Part shown: positions 1-8,451 of the stretch, piece after piece
Layout of the letters: each line of letters starts with the position of its first letter
Numbering within the stretch: position 1 is the stretch's first letter
Source: Archaeoglobus neptunius
GTDB taxonomy: Archaea; Halobacteriota; Archaeoglobi; Archaeoglobales; Archaeoglobaceae
Assembly (NCBI RefSeq): GCF_016757965.1
Contig: NZ_JAEKIW010000008.1
Span: forward strand, 1 to 64,000
Direction: 5' to 3'
DNA length: 64,000 nucleotides
Translations under genes and position numbers: made by a program
The notes under the pieces: model-generated
The model's input: the letters and a program-made list of their open reading frames with translations, nothing else
Databases searched by the model: none
What the model was told of the DNA's origin: nothing

Positions 1-760
1 GCATCGTAGCATCAACCATCGGCTCTGCAATGCTTATATGCTTCCCGCACTTCTGGGCGAGATTGACAACAAAGGAGTCAAGCTCGTCAGGATCGTTGAA
101 TATTATGTTCGTGCGGAGGTTTGTGTAGTTGCGGTGGTAGACGTACATGTACTTCTGCACACCATTGCAGGAGATATCCTCAAGCATGGGATCAAACATT
201 AGGGGAGTGATCTTGTCATAATAAAGAAAGTCCCTCATGATATAATACCAGATTTTGTAATATCCTCTATCATCAAGGTCAAACCCGATTTCGGAAAGGA
301 GGTCATCAAAAACTTCCTTTAAAAACGCCTCTTTGTTTATTTTTTCATCTTCGAAAGGCTCCTCCTCAAGTTTGTCTCTGAGGAGGAGTGAGAGTTCACC
401 GTAAATCTCCATCTCGTACGGAGAAAGACGTGGCTCAATAACATGATATCTGTATTCCTGCTCTTCATCGTTGTATATTATGTATATCTTACAAAAAGGC
501 TCCTGAACCCAGTACTCCTCAACGACGACCCAGCCAACAGGCGGAGAATACTCAACCAGCTCACCGTGTTCCTCAACGCTATACTCTTTTCTCTCAACCT
601 TACCAGCGATTTTCTTCTTCTTTTTGACTTTAATTACTTCTTCTCTTTTTTTTGCCTCCTCAATGGCGTCTAAAGCTTCTCTTTCATAATCTTCAAGCTG
701 CTGATCTTCTTCCTGCTGTACTTCCTGCTGTGTTTTTCTTCTCCTTATTTTGAGCATCAT
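1..760 (-). CDS. Type II/IV secretion system ATPase (GspE/TadA/archaellar FlaI-like), N-terminal part
   Basis: Partial gene running off the left edge; about 253 residues are visible, read from an ATG-ATG pair at 760. It begins with a Lys/Arg/Gln-rich, charged segment of about 60 residues. A domain typical of archaeal pilus/secretion ATPases follows, including the stretches 'EYSPPVGWVVVEEYWVQEP' and 'DPMLEDISCNGV' and a 'YVYHRNYTNLRTN' motif that in this family precedes the nucleotide-binding core. The Walker A and B boxes would lie outside the window. Such ATPases power assembly of type IV pili or archaella at the cytoplasmic membrane. The specific system cannot be told because the partner genes are not visible. 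Confidence 0.85.
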   Translation of the reverse strand, partial: MMLKIRRRKTQQEVQQEEDQQLEDYEREALDAIEEAKKREEVIKVKKKKKIAGKVERKEYSVEEHGELVEYSPPVGWVVVEEYWVQEPFCKIYIIYNDEEQEYRYHVIEPRLSPYEMEIYGELSLLLRDKLEEEPFEDEKINKEAFLKEVFDDLLSEIGFDLDDRGYYKIWYYIMRDFLYYDKITPLMFDPMLEDISCNGVQKYMYVYHRNYTNLRTNIIFNDPDELDSFVVNLAQKCGKHISIAEPMVDATM

Positions 761-838
761 GATAACGTGTAAAAAATCATAATTAAAATTTTCTCTGGAT
801 GAGGTCAGTTCTCATAGTTTGTACTTTTAGAAGTCTAA

Positions 839-1250
839 TTACAGGGAATTCTCGAAGTCAGAATCATTATTACAGTCGAACCAGGATGTGATAACTGAAT
901 ATTTGATGTTTGCTAACCGAAATCTATATAAGACTGATATTTGCTGACTTACCACAACGAAACGGAGAGAATTCATCAAGTGTACTGCTATCTTCAGCGC
1001 TACAGCAGCAGGAATACCACCATTTAGTCTTGTCAGTCTACCCAATATAGTAGAAAAAAGAGGCGAGGGGCTTGTTGTCTATCCCTTCCTTTATAGATTC
1101 GTCAGCAAATCGTTTCAGATCATAAACACCAAGCTGTGGGATTGCAAGTGGTGTACCAACAAATTTACTCCTCTCAAAAATGCAACACCGGCGATTCTAG
1201 GCATTGGTAAAATCATTGCATTTGTGAAATCAGCACTACCGATATAAATC
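839..1250 (-). pseudogene. Decayed reading frames of unknown gene
   Basis: On the minus strand several adjoining open segments in different frames read like one broken protein. One segment is 'GSADFTNAMILPMPRIAG' and its neighbour is 'FVGTPLAIPQLGVYDLKRF'. After a stop and frame change a third segment begins 'GRLTRLNGGIPAAVALKIA' and ends at 839. None has a convincing start of its own, and I do not recognise the family. I infer a frameshifted remnant because the three segments join end to end over about 400 bases; chance open frames are the alternative. Confidence 0.3.
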
Positions 1251-1273
1251 AGTATTTCAGTAAAGTCGCAAGA

Positions 1274-1429
1274 ATGGAAAAGATAGCCTCGCAATACTTC
1301 TACCGAATATTCCCCGACTCCGAGAACATGGATCTGTATCTGCCCCGGGAGATGGTTCAGTTCGAGATAAAACCTGGGAAACTAACGAGAAGCTGGAGGT
1401 GGAGCAAGGGTGGTGGAGAACTGGCTTAA
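1274..1429 (+). CDS. Small 51-residue protein overlapping the radical SAM remnant
   Basis: ATG-to-TAA frame of 51 residues beginning 'MEKIASQYFYRIF' and ending 'WRWSKGGGELA'. Its last 20 bases overlap the GTG start region of the radical SAM frame that follows, an arrangement that often means translational coupling. No family is recognised. It could be a small partner or substrate peptide of the radical SAM protein, or simply the 5' fragment of a broken larger gene. The Trp/Gly-rich end is suggestive only. Confidence 0.35.
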   Translation: MEKIASQYFYRIFPDSENMDLYLPREMVQFEIKPGKLTRSWRWSKGGGELA

Positions 1430-1637
1430 CCTCCACGTAACTTCTGTCTGCCAGCTGAATTGCAGGCAATGCTACTTCAAGCGCTATGATGGCAGGAAGG
1501 GCGAAATTCCGCTGGATGCTATAGCAAGGATTTGTGAAGATTTCCTGTCTACTGACTTTCCGCTTGACGGCTACACAATAATTCTTGGTGGTGGTGAGCC
1601 CTTGCTATATTCGCGTAAGGACTATATTTTCCTGTAA
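1410..1637 (+). pseudogene. Truncated radical SAM protein (N-terminal quarter)
   Basis: A GTG start gives 75 residues. Near residues 14-21 is the radical SAM cluster motif CxxxCxxC (C-QLN-C-RQ-C), followed by an aromatic residue, and later comes the SAM-binding 'GGGEP' motif. The frame stops soon after, whereas full members run to 300 residues or more, so the enzyme cannot be functional as read. Downstream, a 23-codon frame at 1645-1716 ('MSGEDVVCFEIDKDGNVYY') may be the displaced C-terminal end left by an internal deletion. Radical SAM proteins of this type often modify peptides or proteins, but the substrate here is unknown. Confidence 0.65.
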
Positions 1638-1728
1638 TGGATCTATGAGTGGAGAAGATGTTGTTTGTTTTGAGATAGACAAAGATGGGAACGTTTATTA
1701 CATTGAATGTGAGTAGGAGGTGTTATGG

Positions 1729-2031
1729 GTGAATAAAAAAGGAAAGAAATTGTTGATCGTGTTGTGTGGTGCTTTATTGATTGGAATCATTGTTTTTGTC
1801 AACTCCAACGAACGGAAAAAGGAAGAAATCAGGAAAATCAATGCGAAGCTCAGGGAAGAGTTCGGGGATGAAGCCGCCTGGATGATCTCCGTAAATCCGA
1901 GAACTGGAGAGAAAAGTGTTGATGTGTTTGTCCACTCAATGCCTGCCAATCAAAAGTTGAACACGACAATTGACGGTTGGAGAGTCATGTCTACAGCACC
2001 CGCCGGTGAAGGTAACGAGGTAATCTTTTAA
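1729..2031 (+). CDS. Small membrane-anchored protein, unknown function
   Basis: I chose the GTG at 1729 because a strong ribosome binding site (taggaggtg, 1714-1722) lies just upstream; the product is 100 residues. A Lys-rich N-terminus precedes one hydrophobic segment (about residues 7-24, 'LLIVLCGALLIGIIVFV'). A polar segment of about 75 residues follows, rich in Lys, Glu and Arg and ending 'GEGNEVIF', probably outside the cell. It follows the radical SAM remnant in the same direction and may once have formed an operon with it. I do not recognise the family. Confidence 0.55.
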   Translation: MNKKGKKLLIVLCGALLIGIIVFVNSNERKKEEIRKINAKLREEFGDEAAWMISVNPRTGEKSVDVFVHSMPANQKLNTTIDGWRVMSTAPAGEGNEVIF

Positions 2032-2033
2032 AA

Positions 2034-3296
2034 TCATTGTGGGTTAACGAGCCTTTCTGCAACCTTTTCCACTTTTTTCAAAACTTTGCTTTCATCCATT
2101 GAAAGCACAGAACTATCCTCAACCACCAGCTCCCCATCAACAATCACATTGCTAACCTCACAGCCGGTGCTTGCGAATAGGATGGAACTCGCCGGATCGT
2201 GCACTGGATGGTGTCTCAGAGATCTGTCTATCGTTACAATATCTGCCAGAGCCCCTTTTTTCAGAACTCCACCGAACAGGTTGTACGCCCTGTAGCCATT
2301 TTCGGTTGCCACCTTTAGCCAGGTTGACGGAGGGAGAACTCTCTTTCGGAGGTTCTGGAGTAGAGCGGCGAGTCTGATTTCCTGCAGAAGATTCAGCATG
2401 TTATTACTTGCAGCCCCATCACTGGCGAGTGAGACGTTTATCCCCATTTTCAGCATCTCATACACCCTCGCTATACCCGATGACAGTTTCATGTTGCTTG
2501 ATGGACAGTGGGCAACAGAGGTGCCGGTGGTTGCGAGCAACTCCATTTCAGAGTCCGTCAGCCATACGGCATGTGCAACGAGAGTTTTATCGTCCAGAAA
2601 GCCGATTGAGTGCAGCAGTTCTGCAGGCCTCATGCCATACTTTTTCTTTATTTCTTTGACCTCCCACAGAGTTTCGGAGAGGTGTATGTGCTTTATAACA
2701 TTCAAATCTCTGCCAATTTCTGCCACCTTTTCTAAAAATTCCGGTGAGCACGTGTATGGAGCGTGGGGTGTGAGCATGCACCTCACCCTTCCACCAAAAC
2801 TGCCATCATATTTTTTGATCAGTTCAACCCCAATCTTCAGCTCCTCTTCACCCCTCTTCTCATCTCCCCTGTCCGCCATTCCATAGCCGATTACAGCCCT
2901 CATCCCCGATTCTCCAACTGCCTGGACAACTCCGTCCATGTAAATGTACATATCAGCAAAGGCTGTAATCCCGGATTTTAGCATCTCAACACAGGCAAGC
3001 ACGCTGCCCCAGTAAACGTCTCTCTCCCTCATTCTTCCCTCAATTTCCCAGACCTTTTCGAGCCAGTCTCTAAGCGGTAAACCCTCCGCATAGCCTCTAA
3101 GAAGAGTCATGGCCGCATGCGTGTGGGTGTTGAAAAATCCCGGAAAAATGAACATTTTCGATGCATCGATCTCAATATCTCCCCTGATGTCTTCTTTACC
3201 AACATACGAGATTCTGTTTCCGTTAATACCAACACTGCACTCGATAAATTTCCCGTTGATGAAACATAACCCGTTTTTAACCGCGATATCGTACAT
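2034..3296 (-). CDS. Amidohydrolase: 5'-deoxyadenosine / S-adenosylhomocysteine / methylthioadenosine deaminase (MtaD/DadD family)
   Basis: A 420-residue member of the metal-dependent amidohydrolase superfamily. Visible are the first metal motif 'FPGFFNTHTHAAMTLLRG', the 'LTPHAPYTC' histidine region, 'HIHLSET', and the late Asp in 'SLASDGAASNN'. These match the MtaD/SsnA/DadD group, which deaminates the adenine ring of 5'-deoxyadenosine, SAH or MTA. In archaea without SAH hydrolase this recycles SAM-enzyme by-products. I chose the ATG at 3296 ('MYDIAVKNGLCFING') because family members start there; an in-frame TTG at 3365 would add 23 atypical residues. The gene is divergent from the regulator at 3371. 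Confidence 0.85.
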   Translation of the reverse strand: MYDIAVKNGLCFINGKFIECSVGINGNRISYVGKEDIRGDIEIDASKMFIFPGFFNTHTHAAMTLLRGYAEGLPLRDWLEKVWEIEGRMRERDVYWGSVLACVEMLKSGITAFADMYIYMDGVVQAVGESGMRAVIGYGMADRGDEKRGEEELKIGVELIKKYDGSFGGRVRCMLTPHAPYTCSPEFLEKVAEIGRDLNVIKHIHLSETLWEVKEIKKKYGMRPAELLHSIGFLDDKTLVAHAVWLTDSEMELLATTGTSVAHCPSSNMKLSSGIARVYEMLKMGINVSLASDGAASNNMLNLLQEIRLAALLQNLRKRVLPPSTWLKVATENGYRAYNLFGGVLKKGALADIVTIDRSLRHHPVHDPASSILFASTGCEVSNVIVDGELVVEDSSVLSMDESKVLKKVEKVAERLVNPQ

Positions 3297-3370
3297 GGAG
3301 TGTCTTGAACAGTACCCGGATATGATACTTTCGTTCAGCAAGTTTAAAATAATGTAAACTGACAAAATTT

Positions 3371-4141
3371 ATGAACGTTCTTCTCAGCAGGAAGGATACG
3401 ATTAGATTCTTGATTCTCTCTGAACTTATGGTAAACCCGGAATGTAATCAGCGTGACATTGCCAGAAAGCTGAATCTAACACCTCAGGCAATATCAGAGC
3501 ATTTCAAGGAGATGGTTGGTGAGGGACTGATAAATGTCATTCACAAAGGTTATTACGAGGTTACAAAGAAGGGAGAGGAATGGATGTCCCGAAATCTCAT
3601 CGATCTGCACGTTTTCAGCGAAGAACTCCTCAAGAAAATATACTCAAAAACGGTTGTTGCGATTGCGAAAGGGAAAATAAAAGAAAACGATAGGGTTAGA
3701 TACTGGTTTGGCGATGGATATATATTTGCAGAAAAAAGCTCAAACGGAAATGGAACGGCCTTAACGTCTGCAGAAGATGGGGAGGATATCCTCATTAAAC
3801 CCACGGGAAGTTTTGAACCGCCTGAGAAGGGGGAGATAATTGTTGTCAAGGTTCCGGATGTTGCCGAAGGAGGAAGCAGGAGACTGAATCTCAATGAATT
3901 CAGAGAACTTGTCAGATCACGCCCAAAAAGTATAGTTGTGGCGATAGGAATCGAGGCACTTGTGGCATGCAGGAAAATAAGGGTTGAACCGATATTTTTT
4001 GGTGCAAAAGAGGTTTGCATCGAAGCAGCTCATCAGGGCAGCGGAGTCATTGTTGCGTGCACGGAGGGCAGGATAAATGATCTGCTCAGAAGTCTCATAG
4101 ACGAAAATCTTGAATTTGAGATCAAGGACATAGTTATTTAA
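3371..4141 (+). CDS. Winged-helix transcriptional regulator with C-terminal sensor-like domain
   Basis: 256 residues. The first 75 form a MarR/ArsR-like winged helix ('QRDIARKLNLTPQAISEHF', then 'GEGLINVIHKGYYEVTKKG'). The remaining 180 residues form an alpha/beta domain of unknown ligand, with 'KSIVVAIGIEALVACRKIR' and 'QGSGVIVACTEGRI', so binding of a small molecule or nucleotide is possible. The two genes diverge from an intergenic gap of about 75 bp, so it may control the deaminase gene at 2034-3296. Its 3' end overlaps the convergent membrane regulator by 8 bp. Confidence 0.7.
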   Translation: MNVLLSRKDTIRFLILSELMVNPECNQRDIARKLNLTPQAISEHFKEMVGEGLINVIHKGYYEVTKKGEEWMSRNLIDLHVFSEELLKKIYSKTVVAIAKGKIKENDRVRYWFGDGYIFAEKSSNGNGTALTSAEDGEDILIKPTGSFEPPEKGEIIVVKVPDVAEGGSRRLNLNEFRELVRSRPKSIVVAIGIEALVACRKIRVEPIFFGAKEVCIEAAHQGSGVIVACTEGRINDLLRSLIDENLEFEIKDIVI

Positions 4142-4802
4142 GGAAAATTATATTTCCTCTACCTTTTTTGACCTTCTCCACAACCCCTCTTCTTTCAAGA
4201 TCTGCTATTATTAAGCTCATCTTTGCCTCGCTGTATCCGAGCCTCTTTCTAAGTTCCTTCTGGGTTATTCTTCCGCCTTCTCTTTTTATTATCTCAACCA
4301 CCTCTGCCAGGTCTTCAGGTAAGTCGTCTGCATGTTCTGCAGACAGCACTCCGGAAGGCACGTCTGTTTGTTCTGCTTCTCTTCCCGACCTCCTCTTGAT
4401 AAGGTAAAGCGCCACAACAATAAAAGCAGAGGCTGCAGCAGCGAGGAGATAGTAAGGTGGCTCACTTTCTACGTTAATTGCAGGAAATTCGGGAACCTCC
4501 TCGATTTCTCCAAGTTTGGGGAAAAGAATTAGGTCGAACCTCGTTGTGTTTTTTACAGTAAGGTTCTCCACTGCCATATATTCTCCAGACCATGCAATTA
4601 TTGTGTAATTTCCCGGCGAAACGTTGAAACTGTAGCTGCCATCCTCAGAAACAATACGCTGGACAGTTCCATCTTTTATCTCAACTATAACGTCCTTCAT
4701 CACATCGAGCGTATCCCATCGGTAGATTTTTCCGTAAATTTCAGCTCCGTCTGCAACTGCTATTGCCAGGATCAAGACCAGTACAACAACGGACAACCTC
4801 AT
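4134..4802 (-). CDS. Membrane-anchored winged-helix regulator (COG2512-like)
   Basis: 222 residues. An N-terminal signal peptide (about 1-19) leads to an extracytoplasmic beta-sandwich of the carboxypeptidase-regulatory type ('GKIYRWDTLDVMKDVIVEI ... GSYSFNVSPGNYTIIAW'). A transmembrane segment follows near residues 118-135, then a positive 'KRRSGR' stop-transfer and a cytoplasmic winged helix (about 165-222, 'ITQKELRKRLGYSEAKMS'). This architecture is a known archaeal class of presumed signal-responsive membrane transcription factors. Its start overlaps the stop of nadE by 4 bp, so the two are probably co-transcribed and coupled. The target genes are unknown. Confidence 0.8.
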   Translation of the reverse strand: MRLSVVVLVLILAIAVADGAEIYGKIYRWDTLDVMKDVIVEIKDGTVQRIVSEDGSYSFNVSPGNYTIIAWSGEYMAVENLTVKNTTRFDLILFPKLGEIEEVPEFPAINVESEPPYYLLAAAASAFIVVALYLIKRRSGREAEQTDVPSGVLSAEHADDLPEDLAEVVEIIKREGGRITQKELRKRLGYSEAKMSLIIADLERRGVVEKVKKGRGNIIFLK

Positions 4803-5545
4803 AGCAAATCTCTAACCTTTGCTACCGGGGGCGTCTCTCTTTTATGTTTCGTTCTCTCCACCAACTCCAGAACCTTTACGAACTTTTCGTCCTCTCTTTT
4901 CTCACCCTTTTCAATGGCCTTCAGTATCTCATCAAGCTCCTGGTAGGTAATCCCGAGTTCCCCCTCATCAGTTTGTCCCCTCCACAAACCGGCAGATGGT
5001 TTTTTCTTTACTATTCTTTCCGGCACTCCAATGTATGATGCCAGCCGGAATACCTCTGTTTTATAAAGGTCACCGATCGGAAGAAAATCAACACCTCCAT
5101 CCCCGTATTTGGTGAAATACCCGATCATAAGCTCACTCTTGTTTCCGGTTCCTGCAACAACTCTGTTCATGCTGTTGGCATGGTAATAGTTGAGAATCAT
5201 CCTTATCCTTGGCTTCAGGTTCGCCAATGCCAGCCCCTTACGTTCACCGTCAGCAGATTCCAAAAAAGCATTCAGAATCTCATTTATTTCAATAATTTTG
5301 TATTTTATTCCCAGTTTCTCGGCAATTTCAATAGCATCTCTAACGTCTTCCTCGGGTGTAACGCCCCTTTCGGGCATTATCAGTCCAAAGACCCTTTCAT
5401 TTCCCAGAGCCTTGACACATAAATATGCCACGGTGCTGCTGTCAACACCCCCACTTAACCCAATAACCACACCTTCGGATTGTGATGAGTTGACAAAATT
5501 TATTATGAAGGACTCAATTCGCTCAGTAACTCTGTCCCAGTTCAT
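4799..5545 (-). CDS. nadE: NH3-dependent NAD+ synthetase
   Basis: 248 residues, the usual length for ammonia-dependent archaeal enzymes without a glutaminase domain. The ATP pyrophosphatase P-loop 'GLSGGVDSSTVAYL' lies near residues 29-42. 'AGTGNKSELMIGYFTKYGDGG' (split here only for naming the TGNKSE and KYGDG motifs) and 'KKPSAGLWRGQTDE' are classic NadE signatures. It amidates deamido-NAD+ to NAD+ in the last step of NAD synthesis. It is the first gene of a two-gene unit with the membrane regulator. Confidence 0.95.
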   Translation of the reverse strand: MNWDRVTERIESFIINFVNSSQSEGVVIGLSGGVDSSTVAYLCVKALGNERVFGLIMPERGVTPEEDVRDAIEIAEKLGIKYKIIEINEILNAFLESADGERKGLALANLKPRIRMILNYYHANSMNRVVAGTGNKSELMIGYFTKYGDGGVDFLPIGDLYKTEVFRLASYIGVPERIVKKKPSAGLWRGQTDEGELGITYQELDEILKAIEKGEKREDEKFVKVLELVERTKHKRETPPVAKVRDLL

Positions 5546-5634
5546 GCAGTCTTTTTTTTGTCTAGGAATAAAAAACTTCCTTACTCCCAGAATGCCGTCA
5601 AAAAGTTTTTGTCTGTTAAAGCCTCAATAAGAGC

Positions 5635-6147
5635 ATGGTGGTTGAAAGGCGGATGACAAAAAAGTTTTTGGAGGACGCATTTGCCGGTGAAAGCCAGGCG
5701 CATGTGAAGTACGCAATATTTGCTGAACAGGCTGAGAAAGAGGGATACGGCAATGTTGCAAAGCTCTTCAGGGCAATTGCATTTGCAGAGCTTGTTCATG
5801 CCAGAAACCATCTTAAAGCTCTCGGGAATGTAGAGAGTACAGCAGAAAACCTCGAAACTGCAATTAGGGGAGAGTCATACGAGGTTGATGAAATGTATCC
5901 CGTTTTCAACAAGGTTGCAGAGTTTCAGGGCGAAAAAGAGGCTCAGAAATCTACGTACTACGCTCTTTCGGCAGAAAAAATTCACGTGGACCTCTACAAG
6001 AAGGCAAAGGAAGCTGTTGAAAGCGGAAAGGATGTAGAAATTGAGAAAGTCTACATATGTCCTGTTTGTGGTTTTACGGTCGTTGATGAGGCTCCAGAAT
6101 TCTGTCCGATCTGTGGGACAAAAAGAGACATCTTCAAACAGTTTTGA
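5635..6147 (+). CDS. rbr: Rubrerythrin
   Basis: 170 residues. An N-terminal ferritin-like four-helix diiron domain carries 'GESQAHVKY', 'FAELVHARNH' and 'SAEKIHVDLY' (iron-ligand Glu and His residues). A C-terminal rubredoxin-type FeS4 domain follows ('CPVCGF ... CPICG'). Rubrerythrins reduce hydrogen peroxide with electrons from rubredoxin or NADPH in anaerobes. The start could be the ATG at 5635, the adjacent GTG, or the ATG at 5653; the first is favoured because the purine-rich aaggcgg lies too close to the third. It stands alone as a short unit. Confidence 0.95.
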   Translation: MVVERRMTKKFLEDAFAGESQAHVKYAIFAEQAEKEGYGNVAKLFRAIAFAELVHARNHLKALGNVESTAENLETAIRGESYEVDEMYPVFNKVAEFQGEKEAQKSTYYALSAEKIHVDLYKKAKEAVESGKDVEIEKVYICPVCGFTVVDEAPEFCPICGTKRDIFKQF

Positions 6148-6183
6148 GGATAAAATAAATAAAGCCAGAACAGAGCAGAAATC

Positions 6184-6819
6184 ATGGACTTCCTGAGAGT
6201 GGAGTTTGACATTCAGCATCATCTGGTACTCTCAAAGAAGAACCGCAGAGACCATGCTCTCATTAGGATGATAGTTTCAACTCTCTCAACACCGGGAGAA
6301 CTTGCAAATCTCAGTAAGAGAGATTTCAGATTCAAAAAGACAAAATCATTCGATTACTATACAGTCAGGTTGTCCGAAGGTGGAAGAAGCAGGATTTCTC
6401 CTGTGGACAGGAAAACCTATGAGATAATTCAGAGTTTACCGGCAAAGCCGTTTGATCTAACCTGGAAGGAAATGGATGAGATAGTTGCCAAATATTCACC
6501 GCTGGACGTAAGGTACACCTGCGTGAAGTTGAGAGAGGCCGTCAAATCGATACTTTCTGACTCCGCATTTTTTGGAGAAATTGAGGATATAAAGGATATC
6601 GACAGGAAATACGCTTTTATGATTGACTTCAACCCTCTGTACACCGGTTTCTGGGATCTCGAGGAAGAAGATGGTATTGAAGATTTTGTTTTGAGTTATG
6701 CCGAAATCAACAAAATTAAGGACAGCAAAAAAATTGCCTCAGAAACGGGAATTGATGAGGTTATTGTGAGGGAGATACTCGAAAGCGGAAAAAGGAGTAT
6801 TCTAGCATTTAAAAATTGA
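6184..6819 (+). CDS. Conserved-looking protein resembling a degenerate tyrosine-recombinase catalytic domain
   Basis: 211 residues. Residues about 28-85 ('LIRMIVSTLSTPGELANLS', 'KRDFRFKKTKS', 'GRSRISPVDRKTYEIIQSL') follow the layout of the first half of a tyrosine recombinase catalytic domain (helix, 'TGlRisELlxLkwxDid', beta hairpin, 'K..R.vPl'). The catalytic Arg of the TGLR box is replaced by Pro-Gly, and no HxxR or Tyr nucleophile motif is evident later. The C-terminus ('KIASETGIDEVIVREIL') looks like a helix-turn-helix. It lies 37 bp before herA on the same strand, so it may be co-transcribed with the repair operon. Function unknown; the fold assignment is inference. Confidence 0.5.
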   Translation: MDFLRVEFDIQHHLVLSKKNRRDHALIRMIVSTLSTPGELANLSKRDFRFKKTKSFDYYTVRLSEGGRSRISPVDRKTYEIIQSLPAKPFDLTWKEMDEIVAKYSPLDVRYTCVKLREAVKSILSDSAFFGEIEDIKDIDRKYAFMIDFNPLYTGFWDLEEEDGIEDFVLSYAEINKIKDSKKIASETGIDEVIVREILESGKRSILAFKN

Positions 6820-6855
6820 GAAAAATTTATCTCTTCGAAGACGAAAAGATTTATC

Positions 6856-8451
6856 GTGGCGGAAATGAAAGTGGCTGTTGGACTTGTAATGGGCAAATCG
6901 TCAATATCCGAGTTCAGCTTCGCTGTAAATCCCTCATGTATCCCAAAATTTGGGGAGTATGTGATGGCAGAAAACAGAGATGGGGAGGGAGTGATAGGAA
7001 TTGTGAGGGAGATATCTAATTTCAACAGAATGATAATCGACGAAGGATTCAGCTTTGAGTATCTCGTTAAGAACATAGATTTCTCAAGGAAGCTTCTGGA
7101 AAAGAATGATGTGGTTGTTGCCAGTGCAACGGTAATTGGCGTCATACGGGGTGGGGAGGTGTACCCAAACAGGGTGCCTATTAAACCAAACTCTGAGGTC
7201 AGATTAGCAGATGATGAACTTCTTTCCACACTTTTCAGGTGTAAAAGTGGTGTGGAAATTGGCCAGATGATTGCCAGGCCGGATATATCCGTTTCTCTCG
7301 ATATAAAACAGCTTGTGCTGAGACATTTTGCAATTCTATCTGTCACGGGAGGCGGAAAATCAAACACAGTGGCTGTACTGGTAAATGACGTGGTAAGGAA
7401 GCTCAATGGCACAGTTGTGCTGATAGATCCTCATGGTGAGTACGTCAGTTACACTTTCGAAGATGGCAGTGAAAATGGAAAAAACGTTGTTCCTGCTGGA
7501 ATAAGGCCGGAAAGACTTGAACCATGGGAATTCGCAAGTCTTGTCGGGATAGACAGGGAGAAGGCTGCGGTTCAGAGAATGCACATGGAGAGGATATTCA
7601 CGACTGTGAAAAAAGAGGGAAAATCGGGAAAGGAGTTTATGGAGAGGGTTCTGGATATTGCCGAGGAGTGGATAAACCTTGCTTCGGCTAAGGGCGAAGC
7701 GGAATACTACGATTTTGGGGGTGTGAAGAGGGCGGTGATGCTTGACCGGCAGGATTTAAATGCTCTTGCAAGAATAAAGGAGTATGTTGCCTCTTTTATG
7801 CGAAGGTATGAGGATTTGTTGAGTCAGAATGATATGCTGGCGAGTATAAAATCGGGATACCTCAATGTTGTAAACCTCAGCGGGTTTGACGAAGGGCAGA
7901 TGAGGGTTGTTGTCGCATATCTTTTGAGGAATCTGCTTCTCGGGAGAATAAATTTTGTCAGAGGTAAGCAGGGATGGGCGAGAATTTGTCCTGCGGTTAG
8001 GAAGCCGTTACTCGTTGTGTTCGAAGAGGGGCACATATTCGCACCTAAAGGGGCTGGCAACGACGTTGTGACCTGGATGGGTAGAATCGCCAGAGAAGGG
8101 AGGAAATTTGGTATAGGGCTTGGGATAGTCAGTCAGAGGCCAAAGAGGCTGAATGATGATGTTCTGAGCCAGTGCAACACGAAAATAATTCTCAGGATTA
8201 CAGAACCAAACGATCAGAGGTACGTGCAGCACGCTAGTGAGCATATAAGTGAGGATCTGCTGAGTGATATTGCATCGCTCGGTGTTGGGGAGGCCGTTAT
8301 TGTGGGTCCCGCAGTAAAGCTCCCGGTGGCGGTAAAAATAAGGAAATTTGCAGGAAATTACGGTGGAAGAGATATTGATGTTATTGGAGAATGGCTGAGT
8401 GAAGAAGAGGAACAGAAAAGGCAGATAACCTTAGAGGATCTGGCAGTATGA
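6856..8451 (+). CDS. herA: HerA bipolar DNA translocase/helicase
   Basis: 531 residues if started at the GTG at 6856; an ATG at 6865 ('MKVAVGLVMGKSS') is equally plausible. An N-terminal HAS beta-barrel domain is followed by the FtsK/HerA-type P-loop 'SVTGGGKSNTVAVL' near residue 165, with 'LIDPHGEY' after it, and Walker B 'LLVVFEEGHIFAPKG'. An Arg-finger region 'MGRIAREGRKFGIGLGIVSQ' follows. HerA is a hexameric DNA pump working with NurA and Mre11-Rad50 in 5'-end resection at double-strand breaks. It overlaps mre11 by 4 bp. Confidence 0.95.
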   Translation: MAEMKVAVGLVMGKSSISEFSFAVNPSCIPKFGEYVMAENRDGEGVIGIVREISNFNRMIIDEGFSFEYLVKNIDFSRKLLEKNDVVVASATVIGVIRGGEVYPNRVPIKPNSEVRLADDELLSTLFRCKSGVEIGQMIARPDISVSLDIKQLVLRHFAILSVTGGGKSNTVAVLVNDVVRKLNGTVVLIDPHGEYVSYTFEDGSENGKNVVPAGIRPERLEPWEFASLVGIDREKAAVQRMHMERIFTTVKKEGKSGKEFMERVLDIAEEWINLASAKGEAEYYDFGGVKRAVMLDRQDLNALARIKEYVASFMRRYEDLLSQNDMLASIKSGYLNVVNLSGFDEGQMRVVVAYLLRNLLLGRINFVRGKQGWARICPAVRKPLLVVFEEGHIFAPKGAGNDVVTWMGRIAREGRKFGIGLGIVSQRPKRLNDDVLSQCNTKIILRITEPNDQRYVQHASEHISEDLLSDIASLGVGEAVIVGPAVKLPVAVKIRKFAGNYGGRDIDVIGEWLSEEEEQKRQITLEDLAV

